From Adiantum capillus-veneris (lineage: Eukaryota > Streptophyta > Polypodiopsida > Polypodiales > Pteridaceae): a stretch of DNA of 64,000 nucleotides. Where the stretch lies: contig CM043971.1 in NCBI GenBank assembly GCA_014529385.2, forward strand, positions 59,452,209 to 59,516,208, in the 5' to 3' direction. The notes beneath the pieces were generated by a model. That model worked only from the letters and a program-made list of their open reading frames with translations. It searched no databases and was not told the DNA's origin. Positions 1 through 11,569 of the stretch are shown piece after piece. Within the stretch, counting starts at the first letter, position 1. Every line of letters starts with the position of its first letter. Made by a program: the position numbers and the translations under genes.

Positions 1-734
1 GCTTTCTAGTGGGCTTAACCCTATCGACCTTTAGCTTAAGTATTATAAAGGGAGTTTATTAATGTGATGAGCCTGGGGAGGGTAACAATGTTATATGACC
101 CCCCAAAGTTACAAAATTAAAATGCTGAAAATGAACAAACAAAAAATCAAAGTGCCACAATGTAAAATTTTAAGCTGGAAGAGAAATCCCTGCTTAAATT
201 GGTACTTCACTCACATGTATTGCCTATGGTACTAGAGCCCTAGAGGTTCCCAGTGTGGGCGCTTTTCCTTGAAAAGCAAAAAACCCAAGGCATACAAAAT
301 AAGCACACACATCATAATTGAATCAATGTGAAAAGACTTTGGGGGGTCAAAGAAAAGGTAATCAGTCAGGCGATGATTTCATGAGAAATTCCTTTTATCG
401 TAGCTTAACTACAAAGTCTTCTAGATATAGCCTCTAGTCAGCCCTCGAACATGAATACTTGGCTCTCGCGATTAAACAACTTAATTGACCACAGATAATT
501 AAGAAGCTTACCCATGGTATTAATATTCGATCTCTAGTGCCTTTCGACCGTCAAATTAGCGACCCCAGACTTGTTTAATTTTCTACCTTTACATCTATTT
601 ATGCATTTGATTACATTGCGATTTAATGTTCATTGCTACCAAATTGTTTGAAATTCTTTTACCAATCAATTTGTCTACCTAAAACTGCATATGCTTTTTA
701 AGAGAATGCCATTATTGTGCCAATGTTGTTTGAT
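1..734. other. Unassigned AT-rich stretch
   Basis: No reading frame of useful length, no LTR end and no recognisable motif is visible here. It leads directly into the 3' end of an LTR element at about 735, so it could be internal sequence of that element, but nothing in it confirms this. Confidence 0.3.
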
Positions 735-1430
735 TTTGCAGTGATTGAAGAAGGCTACGCACATCCATATCGACTGCTCTCCTATCTCGACGAACGAGCT
801 TCAACTGGATAGCTTCCGAGGACGGAATCTACATCAGGAAGGGGGGCATGTTAACCCTCACGGCACACGGACACCCTATGATCTATAAACGTTGTATTAT
901 TTAGAGTCAGGTACCGGGCTTGTCGGACCAATAGGAAAAGGGTAAGAGTGATCACCGATGAGAGGCGCACTCTAACTGGGACATTCAAGGGATTAGTTGG
1001 CTAAGAATGGGCGCCCAAGTGTGAATGGGGTGAGCTCATATAAAAGCCAACTAAACCTAAAATTCACTCATTCTCTCATTTGTGCAATAGAAGAGTGCTC
1101 TTGCTCCATCTCCATCTCCATCTTCTTCTTCTTCACCTCCTTGTGTGTGTGTGTGTATGTGAGAGAGAGAGAGGGAGGGAGGGAGAGTGTGTGTGCGATC
1201 GAGCATTGCGAAGGCACGATGGCGGCGAAGCGGTTGAGCGTGGCACGCCTGCAGCTTCTTCTTCATCGCGGCGAGGAATCCACCACGAAGGCGAGCGTAG
1301 AGCGGTGAGTGACACACCCTTTGCTCTCTTGAGCTTGCTAGTTTAGGCTTGTTGTGTGCTTGGATCCATTTGTGGCTCGCACACGGTGTATTGGCAAGTC
1401 CCTCGCTTCGATAGTGCGACAAGGAGCGCA
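735..1430 (+). mobile_element. 3' end and truncated LTR of an LTR retrotransposon
   Basis: A purine-rich tract (AGGAAGGGGGGCA, about 836-848) is followed directly by TGTTAACCCTCACGG at 849. That is the usual order of polypurine tract and LTR start in a plus-strand Ty3/gypsy element. A TATA box follows at 1039, then a CT/GA-rich leader with GT and GA microsatellites around 1142-1195. The block ends abruptly near 1430, where sequence homologous to reverse transcriptase begins, so the end of the LTR is missing or has been fused to another element. The partner LTR is not in this window. The LTR call rests on the PPT/TG junction and promoter; the family is inferred. Confidence 0.55.
1039..1045 (+). 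promoter_or_regulatory. TATA box of the 849 LTR
   Basis: A perfect TATAAAA lies about 190 bp into the LTR, followed about 40 bp later by a pyrimidine-rich stretch. This is the normal position for an LTR U3 promoter. Confidence 0.5.
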
Positions 1431-1976
1431 CACCGTACCTCAGGTAAAAGATCTATTTGATAATCTACAAGGCTCTACCTACTTCATGAGGATTGACCTT
1501 AAAAGTGGCTATCATCAAATAAGTATAATGGATGAAGATATCCTAAAGACCGCGTTTCGCACAACATTTGGTCTTTATGAATATCTAGTCATGCCTTTTG
1601 GCTTGACTAATGCACCAGCTACATTCAATCGTCTAATGGAGAAAATTCTTAGACATTATGGTAGATTCATGGGAGTGTTCTTTGATGATATCATCATCTA
1701 CTCTAAGTCTTTGGAGGAACATAAGCAACATCTCCAAGTGATTTTTCAAGCATTGAGGGAGAATAGGCTTTTTCTCAACCAAAAGAAAAGTTAATTTTTC
1801 CTTCAAGAGGTTCAATACTTAGGTCATATTATCTCTCAAGATGGTATCCATATGGATCCATCGAAGTTAGAGGTAATAAAAGCATGGCTTAACCCAAGGA
1901 ATCTACATGAGCTAAGAAGCTTTATTGGTATGTGTGCATACTATAGACGCTTCATAGCAAAAATATTGCTCCAAAT
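1431..1976 (+). pseudogene. Fragment of Ty3/gypsy reverse transcriptase
   Basis: The frame encodes the central reverse transcriptase of a chromovirus: DLKSGYHQI, MPFGLTNAP and FFDDIIIYS with its catalytic Asp pair, then a stop at about 1792 and an in-frame continuation to YYRRF near 1960. It matches the RT parts of elements A, B and D in this window almost residue for residue. Neither gag, protease, RNase H nor integrase accompanies it. The left edge is fused to an unrelated LTR and the right edge breaks into unrelated sequence near 1976. It is a dead, captured fragment, not a gene. Confidence 0.85.
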
Positions 1977-2164
1977 TTAGAGCATTAAAATGTTGGCCAG
2001 CGACATTAGTTTTTGAAAGGCACTTTAACTGACTGGTTGTTTCTATGGATGCAATCAAAGGATCATACAGAGTACAACTAAAAATGTGTTTGATATCGGT
2101 CGTGACTCATTTTTTGATGCAGTCCTTAGTTAGGTAGCATCAAATATACAGGCAGTGACGATAA

Positions 2165-2347
2165 AGCCCACTTGAGGGAAGCAATCAGCAACAAAGGGAG
2201 ATTGACCTAGAACATGAACGACATGAGAGGGAAAGGTTGGACAAGGAAATATTGGAGAAGCATATGCAAAACAAACAGGCTGAGCAAGAGCAGAAACCAA
2301 TGGAACGTAAATACAAGCGCCTTGGGCAAGGCAAAAAGGCTCAATAG
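2165..2347 (+). pseudogene. Short highly charged, helix-prone reading frame (unidentified)
   Basis: An open frame of about 60 codons ending in TAG at 2345-2347 encodes a peptide rich in Glu, Arg, Lys and Gln (for example EIDLEHERHERERLDKEILE), as in a coiled-coil or basic C-terminal tail. There is no start codon and the upstream frame is closed. I do not recognise the family. Its position next to the minisatellite and transposase-like remnant suggests it could be part of the same decayed DNA transposon, but that is a guess. Confidence 0.3.
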
Positions 2348-2559
2348 TAGCATGTCCATCCTATGTATATTTTTTTAATGTAACTTTAAGGAGTTAGTAG
2401 CAGCAAACTCTTTGTAAAATTCAAAATTATGTAAATCCATTTGATGCTATAATATCATGATGGGCTCGCAATATCAATGTCCGAAATGGTTTTGACTTTC
2501 ATTTGAGATGTTAAGAACCAACTTCTGTGCTATAAGGTTCTTTTGTGACCAATCGTGTT

Positions 2560-3160
2560 TGTCATGTGCCGGTTAGCATACTGGGTGTGCTAATTAGCAT
2601 ACTGTGTGGGTATGCTAACTAGCATACTAGGTACGTTGATTGTATGCTATTTATCATACCTGATATGCTAACTAGCACACAAGGCATGCTATTTAGTAAC
2701 AATAACTAGCATACTCTGTGATGGCTAAGGTCTGAGTAAGCTAGTTAACATACACTTGAGTAAGCTAGCCATCGTAAAAAGTATGCTAGTAAGCATACCC
2801 AGTATTCTTTTCAGCATACCTAGTATGCTAGTTAGCATACAATTTGCTATTTTGAAAAGCTTTTAATCTGTGTTTTCTTAGCTCTAAGTAAGCTAGTAGC
2901 ATACGTGATATGCTTATTTGCACAACTATAGCATACAATTGAGTAAGCTAGTCTACATAAAAAGTATTCTAGTTAGCATACTTTTAATATTTTTATTAGC
3001 ATACATGTATGCTAGTTAGCATACCCAATATTCTAATTAACATACCTGGTATGCTAGTTAGCATACACTATGCTAGTTTGCAAACCTTATATTCATGGCT
3101 TAAGGTTTGAGTAAGCTAGTTAGCATACCCGATATGCTAATTAGCACAACTAGACAATAC
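2560..3160. repeat. Left block of GTATGCTA/TAGCATAC minisatellite
   Basis: About 20 imperfect copies of a roughly 20-bp unit occur here. Its consensus has two 8-bp arms, GTATGCTA and TAGCATAC, that are exact reverse complements separated by 2 bp, so each unit can fold into a hairpin. In this block the loop is mostly GT (GCTAGTTAGC). A longer phrase, TAAGGTCTGAGTAAGCTAG, recurs near 2727 and 3102, indicating higher-order structure. Copies are diverged, so the array is old. Confidence 0.85.
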
Positions 3161-3299
3161 ACTTGTTGTTTACATGAACATAATTGTGAAGATAGTTGTG
3201 ACAGTGTGCAAGGAAGTTATCAAGATTGATAGAGAAAAACACCATAGCCATATACACACACAAGAGACACATATGTGAGATAACTGCATTTCCCCATAG

Positions 3300-3610
3300 T
3301 AAAAAGTTCGTCGAAAATCCTTAGGTTACAGCTTTAAAACTAAAGGGCATGACAATGGTCTTGTTGCAAGGGCAGTTGGATCCTGCAAGTTGTGACCACG
3401 GAAGGCATGCATGTCCACCATATCTTGCATCAAAATAGAAAGTCATGGCTCCCTTGAACTGTGAGGCTGCACCATCAAACCACACCTAGTGTTGTTTAGG
3501 AATCACACCCTCTTGTTGTAATCAATCATGGTGTAGCATAAAGAAATGTTGCACAAACTATGTGTCATGCACCTTGTCATCTGATATTAAGAAGTTGATT
3601 GTTTTGACTA
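3300..3610 (-). pseudogene. Decayed transposase-like fragment
   Basis: Translated on the minus strand with frameshifts and stops, this region shows an ISDDKVHD-like segment (about 3563-3585) and downstream a WFDGAASQFKGA segment (about 3447-3486) followed by YFDARYGG. The SDD...H and W(S/F)DG(C/A)ASQ(Y/F)K combination is one I associate with RNase H-fold, transposase-like proteins found in mosses, lycophytes and invertebrates, but I cannot name the superfamily. It is broken by several stop codons. It lies exactly between the two minisatellite blocks, which may be the subterminal repeats of the same transposon. Confidence 0.35.
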
Positions 3611-3834
3611 CTTCCCCTTCCTTGCAATAGTACATTATGTGTATAAAAATGGTTACCTGACTAGAGTGCCAATGCATTGACTAAATCTCATTTTGCTCCT
3701 TGAAGTCATAATTCTCTACAAAATCAACAATTGAAACAACCACAACATCCAAAAACATAAGTAGACAATCCTTAAATTCTTGTGCTTGTCATTGAGCTAT
3801 GTAGTTATGAGTGATAAAGATCTTGAGTGCTAGT

Positions 3835-5060
3835 TGCAATATATAGATGTGTAAGCTTGCATACCCAATATGCTAGCTAGCATACTGGGTATGCTAACTA
3901 GCATAGAGAGTGTGCTGACCACCATACCCAAAATGCTAACTAGCATACAAGGTACATTAACAAGTAAACCCACTGTGCTAACTAGCATTTTTGAATGATC
4001 ACTATCATACAAAGTGTGTTAGCCTGCATACCCAATTTTTAACTAGCATACCTTAGAACACTGGGTATGCTAGCTAGCATACCCGGTATGCTTTCTAGCA
4101 TAGACAGTGTTCCGATCAGCATACCCAAAGTGCTAACTAGCATACAGGTATGTTAACAAGCATACCCAATATTCTAGTGAGCATCTTTGAATGATCACTA
4201 GCACACAAAGTGTGTTAGCTTGCATACCTAATATGATAATAGCATACTAGGTATGCTAACTAGCATACTCAATAGGCTAATTAGCAAAGATAGTGCTCTG
4301 ACCAGCATATCCAAAATGCTAACTAGCATACCATGTATGTTAACAAGCATACCTAGTATGCTAGTTACCATATTTGAATGATCACAAAGTGTGTTAGCTT
4401 GCATACCCAATAATATGCTAACTATCATATGCTAAGTAGCATAGACAATGTTCTCACCAACAAACTTAGAATGCTAAGTAGCATATGTATGTTAACAAGC
4501 ATACTCAATACCCTAGTGAGCATCTTTGAATGATCACTAGCATGCTTAGTGTGCTAGCTTGCTTACCCAATATACTTATGAGCATGTTGCGTAGCATACC
4601 CAGTATGCTAGTGAGAATCTGTGAATGATCATTGGCATGAAAATTGTGTTAGCTTGATACTCAATATGCTAAGTAGCATACAGGGTATGCTATTTCTCAT
4701 ATTGGGTATGCTAACTAGCATACCCAGTATGCTAACTAGCATACCAGGTATGTTAACAAGCATACCCAATATGCTAGTGAGCATCTTTGAATGATCGGTA
4801 CCATACAAAGTGTGTTAGCTTGCATACCCAATATGCTCACTAGCATACTTGGTATGCTAACTAGCATAAACTATTTTGACCAGCATACCTAGAATGCCTG
4901 CTAGCATACCAGGTATGTTCACAAGCATACCCAATATGCTAGTGAGCATATTTTAATGATCACTACCATACAAGTGTGGTAGCGTGCATATCTAATATGA
5001 TAATGAGAATACTAGGTATGCTAACTAGCATATTCAATATGCTACCTAGTATAGACCAAA
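3835..5060. repeat. Right block of GTATGCTA/TAGCATAC minisatellite with higher-order units
   Basis: The same 20-bp hairpin unit as at 2560-3160, but here mostly in the opposite sense (GCTAACTAGC). It is organised in longer units marked by the phrase TTTGAATGATCACTA. That phrase, or a close variant, occurs at about 3993, 4189, 4376, 4528, 4623, 4789 and 4954, giving unit lengths of roughly 95 to 196 bp. Many stop-free minus-strand frames here are by-products of the repeat and are not genes. Confidence 0.85.
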
Positions 5061-5159
5061 ATTCAACTGTCTTGATCACTTGAGGCTCATCCAAAAGGTG
5101 CACAAGGTTTTTTATGTATATTTTCCTCTTCCAACAAACATTCTTCTTGTTAGGGGAAA

Positions 5160-5891
5160 TGTAATAGAATTGGCCTATTTAGTTTGAGAGTAGCGGAAAT
5201 TAATGAGAGTACTTTTGAGAAATGACTTTGTGAGCATAGCAGGTGAACATAATTGAATATAGCAACATAATTATAGCAATTAGTTAACTTGGCATGAACA
5301 ATACTTTTGCAAGAGAGAGAATTTAGAGAACATGACAACAATTGAGGACTTTTTGACACCTCAAGCCCCTCATGCATAGGCCCAGTTCCCACCACAAGCT
5401 TGGCTCTTAAGCACTTTAAGCTTGGGCTAGGTTCTCACCTCAAGTGCAACCCTAGCATCTCAAGCATGTGAAGCACCTCAAGAATCTCAATCATTAAGCA
5501 CCTCAAGCATCTCAAGAACCTCAATCATCAAGAACCTCAAGCACCTTAGTCATCAAGCATGACAAGCAGGACAAGCACCTCAAGCTGGGTCGGGTTCGCG
5601 CGCCTCAAGGTCATCCCTAGATTACCTAAGGTCAAAGGACTTTTACACACATTATTGGAGGTCTTCAATGAAACTAACCCTAAGGTCTTATGCTCCGTTG
5701 GTTAGCCTTGCTCTTTGATAGACCATCTCTCATTTGGGCCCCTTTACCATTTGCCCCATGTTGAGATAGATCTATAAGCACATGTCTATATCTTAACCCT
5801 TGTTCCCGTTTATTCTCCCACATTAAGTGATCAGTTTAATATGAGAGAATCATTTGGGTTGGTTAGATATTACATATTAGATTTTATGACA
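5160..5891 (-). repeat. 3' LTR of element A, internally deleted
   Basis: On the minus strand the LTR starts TGTCATAAAATCTAATA at 5891, right after a purine-rich GATTTCAAGAGAGTGGGAA tract, and ends ...ATTCTATTACA at 5160. Both ends match the 5' LTR of B and the LTRs of D. At about 732 bp it is less than half their length (1568 and 1590 bp); the middle has been lost near 5350. It keeps the CTCAAG/CACCTCAAG-rich tract (about 5450-5590) that is the reverse complement of the GGTGCTTGAG repeats in B. Confidence 0.85.
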
Positions 5892-6250
5892 TTCCCACTC
5901 TCTTGAAATCGTAGTCGTCCTCGACTATGAGGTAGAAGAGATAAAGTTTTAGTCATTAGTCAATTTTACTTAGCGGGTAGAGGATCCCTTTTTACCCTAA
6001 GACATCTTTCCAAGATGGATGAATAATCCATTTGGTGCTTGGGAGACATAGCTGCCGCAAGCATGTCTGCTCTTTAGTCCATTTCATTCTCCCAAAGTAG
6101 AGTGATAAATTCTACTTGGTGTTTGAGAGACGTCATCATCACAAACATGATTCTAAGCATGCATAATAGTTAAATTTGTGCATAATTAAAAAGAGGACTA
6201 GTCTTATAAGACAAAAACATGAGTCATTTAAAAGAAATTTGTACATTTGC

Positions 6251-7618
6251 TTACTCTAATGTAGCATTGTAAGCATTGACAAGGTTCATACTATCCTTAA
6301 GCTGTATTCCTTGCATCCATCTAGCATCTTCAAAAGGATAATTTTTGAACTTAATAAGATACCGTCGGATAATCTTACCATGTCGTAGTACCTTGTCTTC
6401 ATGCCGAAGGAGAGCTTCGGGTTGTAGCACCTCTTCTTGGTCTTCAACTTCGGGAGGGTCTTCAATAATTGGTTCAGTTGGTGGCTCTCCTTTGTAGGGC
6501 TTAAGTAGGCTCACATGAAAGGCATTGTGTATGAGACAATGGTTGGGCAACTTGAGTTGATAAGCCATCTCATTGATGGGCTTCAAGATTTGGAAAGGAC
6601 CATAGTATCTTTTTGCTAGTTTAGCATAATACTTTTGATGGCCCGTAGGATTTTTGCCCGTTGTTTGCCTTAATCGAGCCTTAGGAAACTTGAGTAAGAC
6701 CCAATCATTTTCTTTGAACATTAAGGCTCTTTTGTGTTTATCAACAGCAGCCTTTTGCCTTTGTTGAGAGATGGATATAGCCTCCTTAATCTTTTGAAAA
6801 GATTCTTGTAGGTCACGGCTATACTCATCAGCGGCGAAGATCTTCCCATGTACTTTGAGTAGTAAGGGACTTTTAGGTCTTCCCTCAAGGATCTCAAAAG
6901 GTGCTTTTCCCATAGAAGTATGTACAGTATTATTGTAGGCATACTCTACAAGAGGTAATTACTTTTTCCATTGTGATCATTGATCTACTTCGGTAACATA
7001 AGTCTTGAGTAGATCGAGTATTGTAAGATTGGCTATCTCACTTTGGCCATCCGTTTGTGGGTGATAGGCCGAAGAGAAATTCAATCTTGTTCCTAGATTT
7101 TCAAAGAGACCTTTCCAGAAATTACTGGTCATTTTAGAATCTCTATCTGACACGATGGATGTGGGTAATCCATGGTGCTTGAAAATCTGAGATATGAAGA
7201 GAGTTGCCATTTGATGTGCCTTAATAGTCTTTTTGACAGGAATAAAATGTGCTTGCTTGCTAAACCTGTCAACTATTGTCCATATTCCTGTATTCCCATG
7301 GATAGAATTGGGTAATCCAAAGATGAAATCCATGGATATACTCTCCCATGGTGAATTTGGGATAGGCAATGGCTGGATTAATCCAGGTTGCTTCCCTCTA
7401 TCATACTTGGTCTTTTGGCATACTACACATTTTGAAACATACTCTTGCATGTCCACTTTCATGGTAGGCCAATAGAAGTACATCTCTACTCCTCGGAGAG
7501 TAGGTTGAATACCTCTATGCCCCGCATATGGAGGAGCATGGGAATCATACATAACGTTCTCATGAAGGGAATGGGTAACACATAGCCTATTGCCGTGGAG
7601 AAGATAACCATCCTGCAA
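6251..7618 (-). pseudogene. Element A integrase with GPF motif and chromodomain
   Basis: The first part (7618-6977) encodes the H2C2 zinc finger (HRGIQ...CVVCQK), the core with SMDF, VSDRD and GQSEIA supplying D, D and the D-X35-E glutamate, and the TDGQ motif. Two in-frame stops near 6970-7005 separate it from 6913-6251, which encodes the C-terminal integrase domain with RYYGPFQ, the AFHVSLLKPYKGEPP box and a chromodomain (KIIRRYLIKFKNYPFEDARW). The chromodomain marks the element as a chromovirus and normally steers integration to modified chromatin. Catalytic residues are intact but the frame is broken. Confidence 0.88.
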
Positions 7619-7630
7619 GGTGAATGGTTC

Positions 7631-9574
7631 CTATTTCTTCCCCAAAGCAAGGGCTGACATTATGTCTCTAAAGTCAGGGTCAGTAGAATACTCATCTATC
7701 ATAGAGGATAGATCATTGTGAGTAGCTATAGACACCGCATTAACTTTGGGTCGTCGTGAAAGTGCATCGGCCATTTGATTGTGCTTACCAGCTATGTGAG
7801 CAATATGGAAATTAAATTGCGAAAGAAATTTTGCCCACCTCATTTGTTTGTCAGAAAGCTTGGTTTGCGTCATGAAATACTTGAGACTTTGGTGGTCGGT
7901 TCATAGGATAAATGGAGTCCCCAATAGGTAGTGCTTCCATGTGTCTAGGGCATGTAGAACAGCTAAAAGCTCTTTCTCATAAATTCCCAAGACTCATTCA
8001 TCAATATTGAGCCTTCGGCTCTCATATGCTATGGCATGCCCTTCTTGAAGCAAAACTGCTCCAAGGCAATCACCACAAGCATCACATTGGACCTCAAATG
8101 GCTTTGAGAGATCCGGAAGCACGAGGACTGGTTGGGAACTAAGCTTCTCTTTGAGATTTTCAAAAGCATTTTGCTCCTTAGCAGTCCATACAAACTTAAC
8201 GTTCTTCTTAGTTAAGTCATGTAGTGGTCCTGCTACTTGAGATAATTTTGCTATGAAGCGTCTATAGTATGCGCACATACCAACAAAGCTTCTTAGCTCA
8301 TGTAGATTTCTTGGGTTAGGCCATGCTTTTATTACCTCTAACTTTGATGGATCCATTTGGATACCATCTTTAGAGATAATATGACCTAGGTATTGAATCT
8401 CTTGAAGGAAGAATTGGCTTTTCTTTTGGTTGAGAAAAAGCATATTCTCCCTCAATGCTTGAAAAATCACTTGGAGATGTTGCTTATGTTCCTCCAAAGA
8501 CTTGGAGTAGATAATGATATCATCAAAGAACACTCCAGTGAATTTGCGGTATGGTCTAAAAATTTTCTCCATCAAACCATTGAACGTAGCTGGTGCATTG
8601 GTCAAGCCAAAAGGCATGACTAGATATTCATAAAGACCAAACGTTGTGCCAAAAGCGGTCTTTAAGATATCTTCATCCACTATCCTTATTTGATGATAGC
8701 CACTCTTAAGGTCAATCCTACTGAAGTAGGCAGAGCCTTGTAGATTATCAAATAGATCTTCTACCCGAGGTACGGGAAATCTGTTTTTGATAGTGATATG
8801 GTTTAGTGCTCGATAGTCCACACACATACGGTATGTACCATCTTTCTTTTGTACTAGAAGGACTGGAGAACAAAAGGGATAGGAACTAGGCCTCACCATC
8901 CCTTTGTCTACCAGCTCTTGTACTTGCCTCATGATCTCCTCTTGTTGAGCTTGTGAGACTCGATAAGGAGTCTTGTTAGGTGGTGAGCTTCCAGGAAGGA
9001 GCTCAATGCGATGGTCATCATCCCCTCGTTTTGGAGGTAAGTCCATAGGGATATCATCGATGAACACATCTTGGAATCCTTTTAGAAAATTAGACAAGTC
9101 TAACTCTTCTTGATTCCTACTATTTACATCTAATGAAACAATAGTATCTTTTAGAGACTCTTTGACAAAAATCATGTACGCAGAAACTGAGCTCTTCATT
9201 GACTTATCAAAAGCAAGAGGATTTACAAGTGGAATAGTGTGACCACGCTCACTAGCATCTATATACATGTTCTTTCCCCTATAGGTGAAGTAGATTTTCC
9301 TTTCAGGGAACTTCATGTTGGCAACCATGCGATCAAACCATGGTGCCCCTAGGATAACATCCTCATGCTGGAGAGGAGAGATGAAGAAGTCTTCTTTGTC
9401 GACATAGCTTTGGACATGAAGCCTCAACTTCCCAATCAAGGGAGTAACGGAGGCTTGTTGTCCCTTGAAAGATGCATCAGCCACTACTATATCTCCCATC
9501 TCAAAAGCTTGAATGCCCAACTTGGTGGCCAACTCCGTTGATATGAAGTTGAGAGTAGAGCCAGGGTCAAACAA
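7631..9574 (-). pseudogene. Element A protease, reverse transcriptase and RNase H
   Basis: The long frame 9574-7994 opens with the protease motif FDPGSTLNFIS, then ILGAPWF, then the reverse transcriptase (RMCVDYRAL, DLKSGYHQI, MPFGLTNAPATF, FFDDIIIYS) and the start of RNase H (QCDACGDCLGAVL). A stop and small disruptions follow, and 7873-7631 carries the end of RNase H and the tether (HIAHIAGKHNQMADALSRR). The RT is full length with both catalytic Asp residues. The protease has Pro where Ser or Thr is usual in the D-S/T-G triad, as in B and D. Confidence 0.9.
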
Positions 9575-9594
9575 GATGAAGGAATCATGCTCTC

Positions 9595-11269
9595 TTACCT
9601 TTCCCCAAGCATAGGAAAGTGATGATCCTTTGCAATGAGTATCCTCTTTTGGAGCTTCGATGGTTGAAGCCCTAGGAGTCTCATTGCGAGTATTCTTCTT
9701 GGGGCAAGAACGATAGCCATGTCCTTGCTCCCCACACTTGAAACACTTATGGTCCTTGCGAAAATCTTCAAGCTCTTCAGGAGAGAGTTATTTTTACCTT
9801 TGTAAACTCCCTTCTCCTTGGACCGATTGTTGTTGTTGTTGTTGTTGTTGTTGGAAGTGACTTGGGAAGTATTTTGAACATTGGTTTTCCCCTTTGCATC
9901 ATTTTTGTCTTTGTTTTCCATGGGCTTGACATTACTTCTAGCCCCTTGATGGAAATTGATGTGTGAAGAAACCATGGTGTGATGGATTACTTCACTAATA
10001 GTACCAGGCCGTTGAGAGTTGATGTATTCGGCCATCTCTTCAGGTAATCCCGCACTGAATTGCTACCTTTGCTCAACAAAGTCTATCTTTTGAAAGACAG
10101 TAGCTTTGAGATGTAAATCCCAAAACTTGTCTACGTACTTGTGGATAGACTCATGAGAGAGAAGCTTCAAGCTGCGCCATTCGGTAAGAACTTTTTCCTT
10201 TGCATCGCTTGCAAGGAATTGCTTCATGATGGAAACTCGTAGAGTTTTCCATGTCTTTGGGGCTTCACCATTTCCACGAAGGCTAGCCCACCATTGACGA
10301 GCTGATTTTTGGAAGTGCATAGCTACATGGCATAGCATGGAGGACTGTGTGAAGCCCTCGTCTCCAAAGGCCGCATCAAATTGTTGGATGAAGGCCAACA
10401 CTTTGTCGGTAGCACCAAAGGTGCCATCATAGGTGAGAAAAGAGATACTCTTTCCTCCTTCCTTGAACTTCTTTAGCTTTTGTGACCTTCGCCATGCAAG
10501 AAATGATTTGCGATGTCCTCCCCTCTTGTATTCTCTAGGAGAATAGCCATAACTTTCATCGAAAGAGGAGGAAGGTGAAGAAGAAGGAGAAGAGGGTGAT
10601 CTCTTCCTAGCCATTTTCTTCCTTTGTTTCCTCTCTTGCCTTTCAGAGTGATGAGGAGAAGGACTATGGGTTGATATTTTCCTCTTGGGAGTAGTGGGTG
10701 ATCGTCTAGACCGCAGTCTTCATGGAGACACATCTCCCGGGGCGGTCACTTTTTAGAATGTGTATGATATCATGTGAGTTAACCGGAGAGGATTATTAAA
10801 ATACCCAAATGTATAAAAATGTATACATACACAGGGGGGTGGGGGTTTTTTAAATAGGCTCACAGTGTAAGTATAGTATATATATTGGGGTAATATTAAT
10901 TACCTCTTGAACGCACGTGATATAGGGGTCTTTTGATAGTAAGTGACTGCCCCGGGACACATCTTCAGAGGAACTTAAACTTTCATTGCTTTCTTGCTCT
11001 TTGGATTCCTCCTCTCGAATGGGAGAGAGTCTTCTTTTGGGGGTCTCTTCAAGAGGCCTCCTAAGCTCTCTCTCCTCTTGGAGAGGAAGGGAAATTCCAT
11101 AAGCACGAAGTTGTTGAGTAACTTTGGCTTGCAAAGCAAGGTTGCCCATAGCTTGCTACAACCTAGTGATGAGATAATTCACAAACATGGGAGCATCATC
11201 ATTAGCACCTTCATGTGCAAAATCAAAGCTATCAATGTTCATTCTACTCTCTTGAGTATTGTCAGCCAT
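9595..11269 (-). pseudogene. Element A gag, broken
   Basis: The gag start lies at 11269 (MADN, by comparison with D). The frame is closed by a nonsense change near 11157, where D has Gln codons in LQQAMGN. Downstream pieces encode the Ser/Arg/Lys-rich region (about 10740-10480), the gag domain (QFDAAFGDEGFTQ ... SARQWWASLRGNGEAP, 10450-10080) and a spacer with a (CAA)n run coding poly-Asn at about 9831-9853. The CCHC knuckle region (about 9690-9760) is frameshifted. No functional Gag can be made from it. Confidence 0.85.
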
Positions 11270-11569
11270 GTTAACAAAATTTATGTATGTACTTAGTGTA
11301 TGCTTTGGCAATTCAAAACCTTAGTTGCCACTCCTCTTAGCCTTTGAAAATTGGCCCTCTTAAGTATCTACACCCACGGCTCAAAGTGGTTAATTATAGA
11401 GAGTAGAGGAGTAGGTCTAACATAGCAGAGTTGCCAAGGGCTAGCTCCTTTCGGACTTCTTATGGCTCAATAATGGTAAAGCCGTAGGCAAGTCTAAAAA
11501 GACTCCATTATTAACTCCAAAGCTCCCGAGGTGTGCACCATCCCTTGAGATAGCAATACCAAGTATTAC
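11270..11569 (-). other. Leader remnant of element A and junction with copia sequence
   Basis: Sequence from 11270 to about 11555 matches, in reverse complement, the leader of B (about 23830-24240), including the blocks AGTCCAAAAGGAGCTA and GTGGGTGTAGATACTTA. The homology ends at about 11555, before the primer site and 5' LTR. The next sequence leads into a copia fragment. No target duplication is visible at this junction. Confidence 0.6.

Larger units (their letters stand above)
5160..11555 (-). mobile_element. Element A: degenerate chromovirus (Ty3/gypsy), 5'-truncated
   Basis: Read on the minus strand this is gag, protease, reverse transcriptase, RNase H, integrase with chromodomain, then a 3' LTR at 5160-5891. 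It is the same family as B and D, with colinear proteins and the same 3' untranslated text around 5900-6240. The 5' LTR and primer site are absent. Homology in the leader stops near 11555, where unrelated sequence leading into a Ty1/copia fragment begins. Several stops and frameshifts make it non-autonomous. Confidence 0.9.

Noticed and set aside
997-1431. Several overlapping 60-120 codon frames on both strands
   Set aside because: They lie in the promoter and microsatellite part of an LTR, overlap on both strands and have low-complexity composition; no family resemblance.
3830-4428. Minus-strand open frames with repeating MLVSIPSMLVSILGM-like peptides
   Set aside because: They are translations of the 20-bp minisatellite; the peptide periodicity follows the DNA repeat and the frames change with each indel.
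5400-5590. CACCTCAAG-rich sequence as an independent satellite
   Set aside because: It lies within the 3' LTR of element A and is the reverse complement of the LTR repeat of B.
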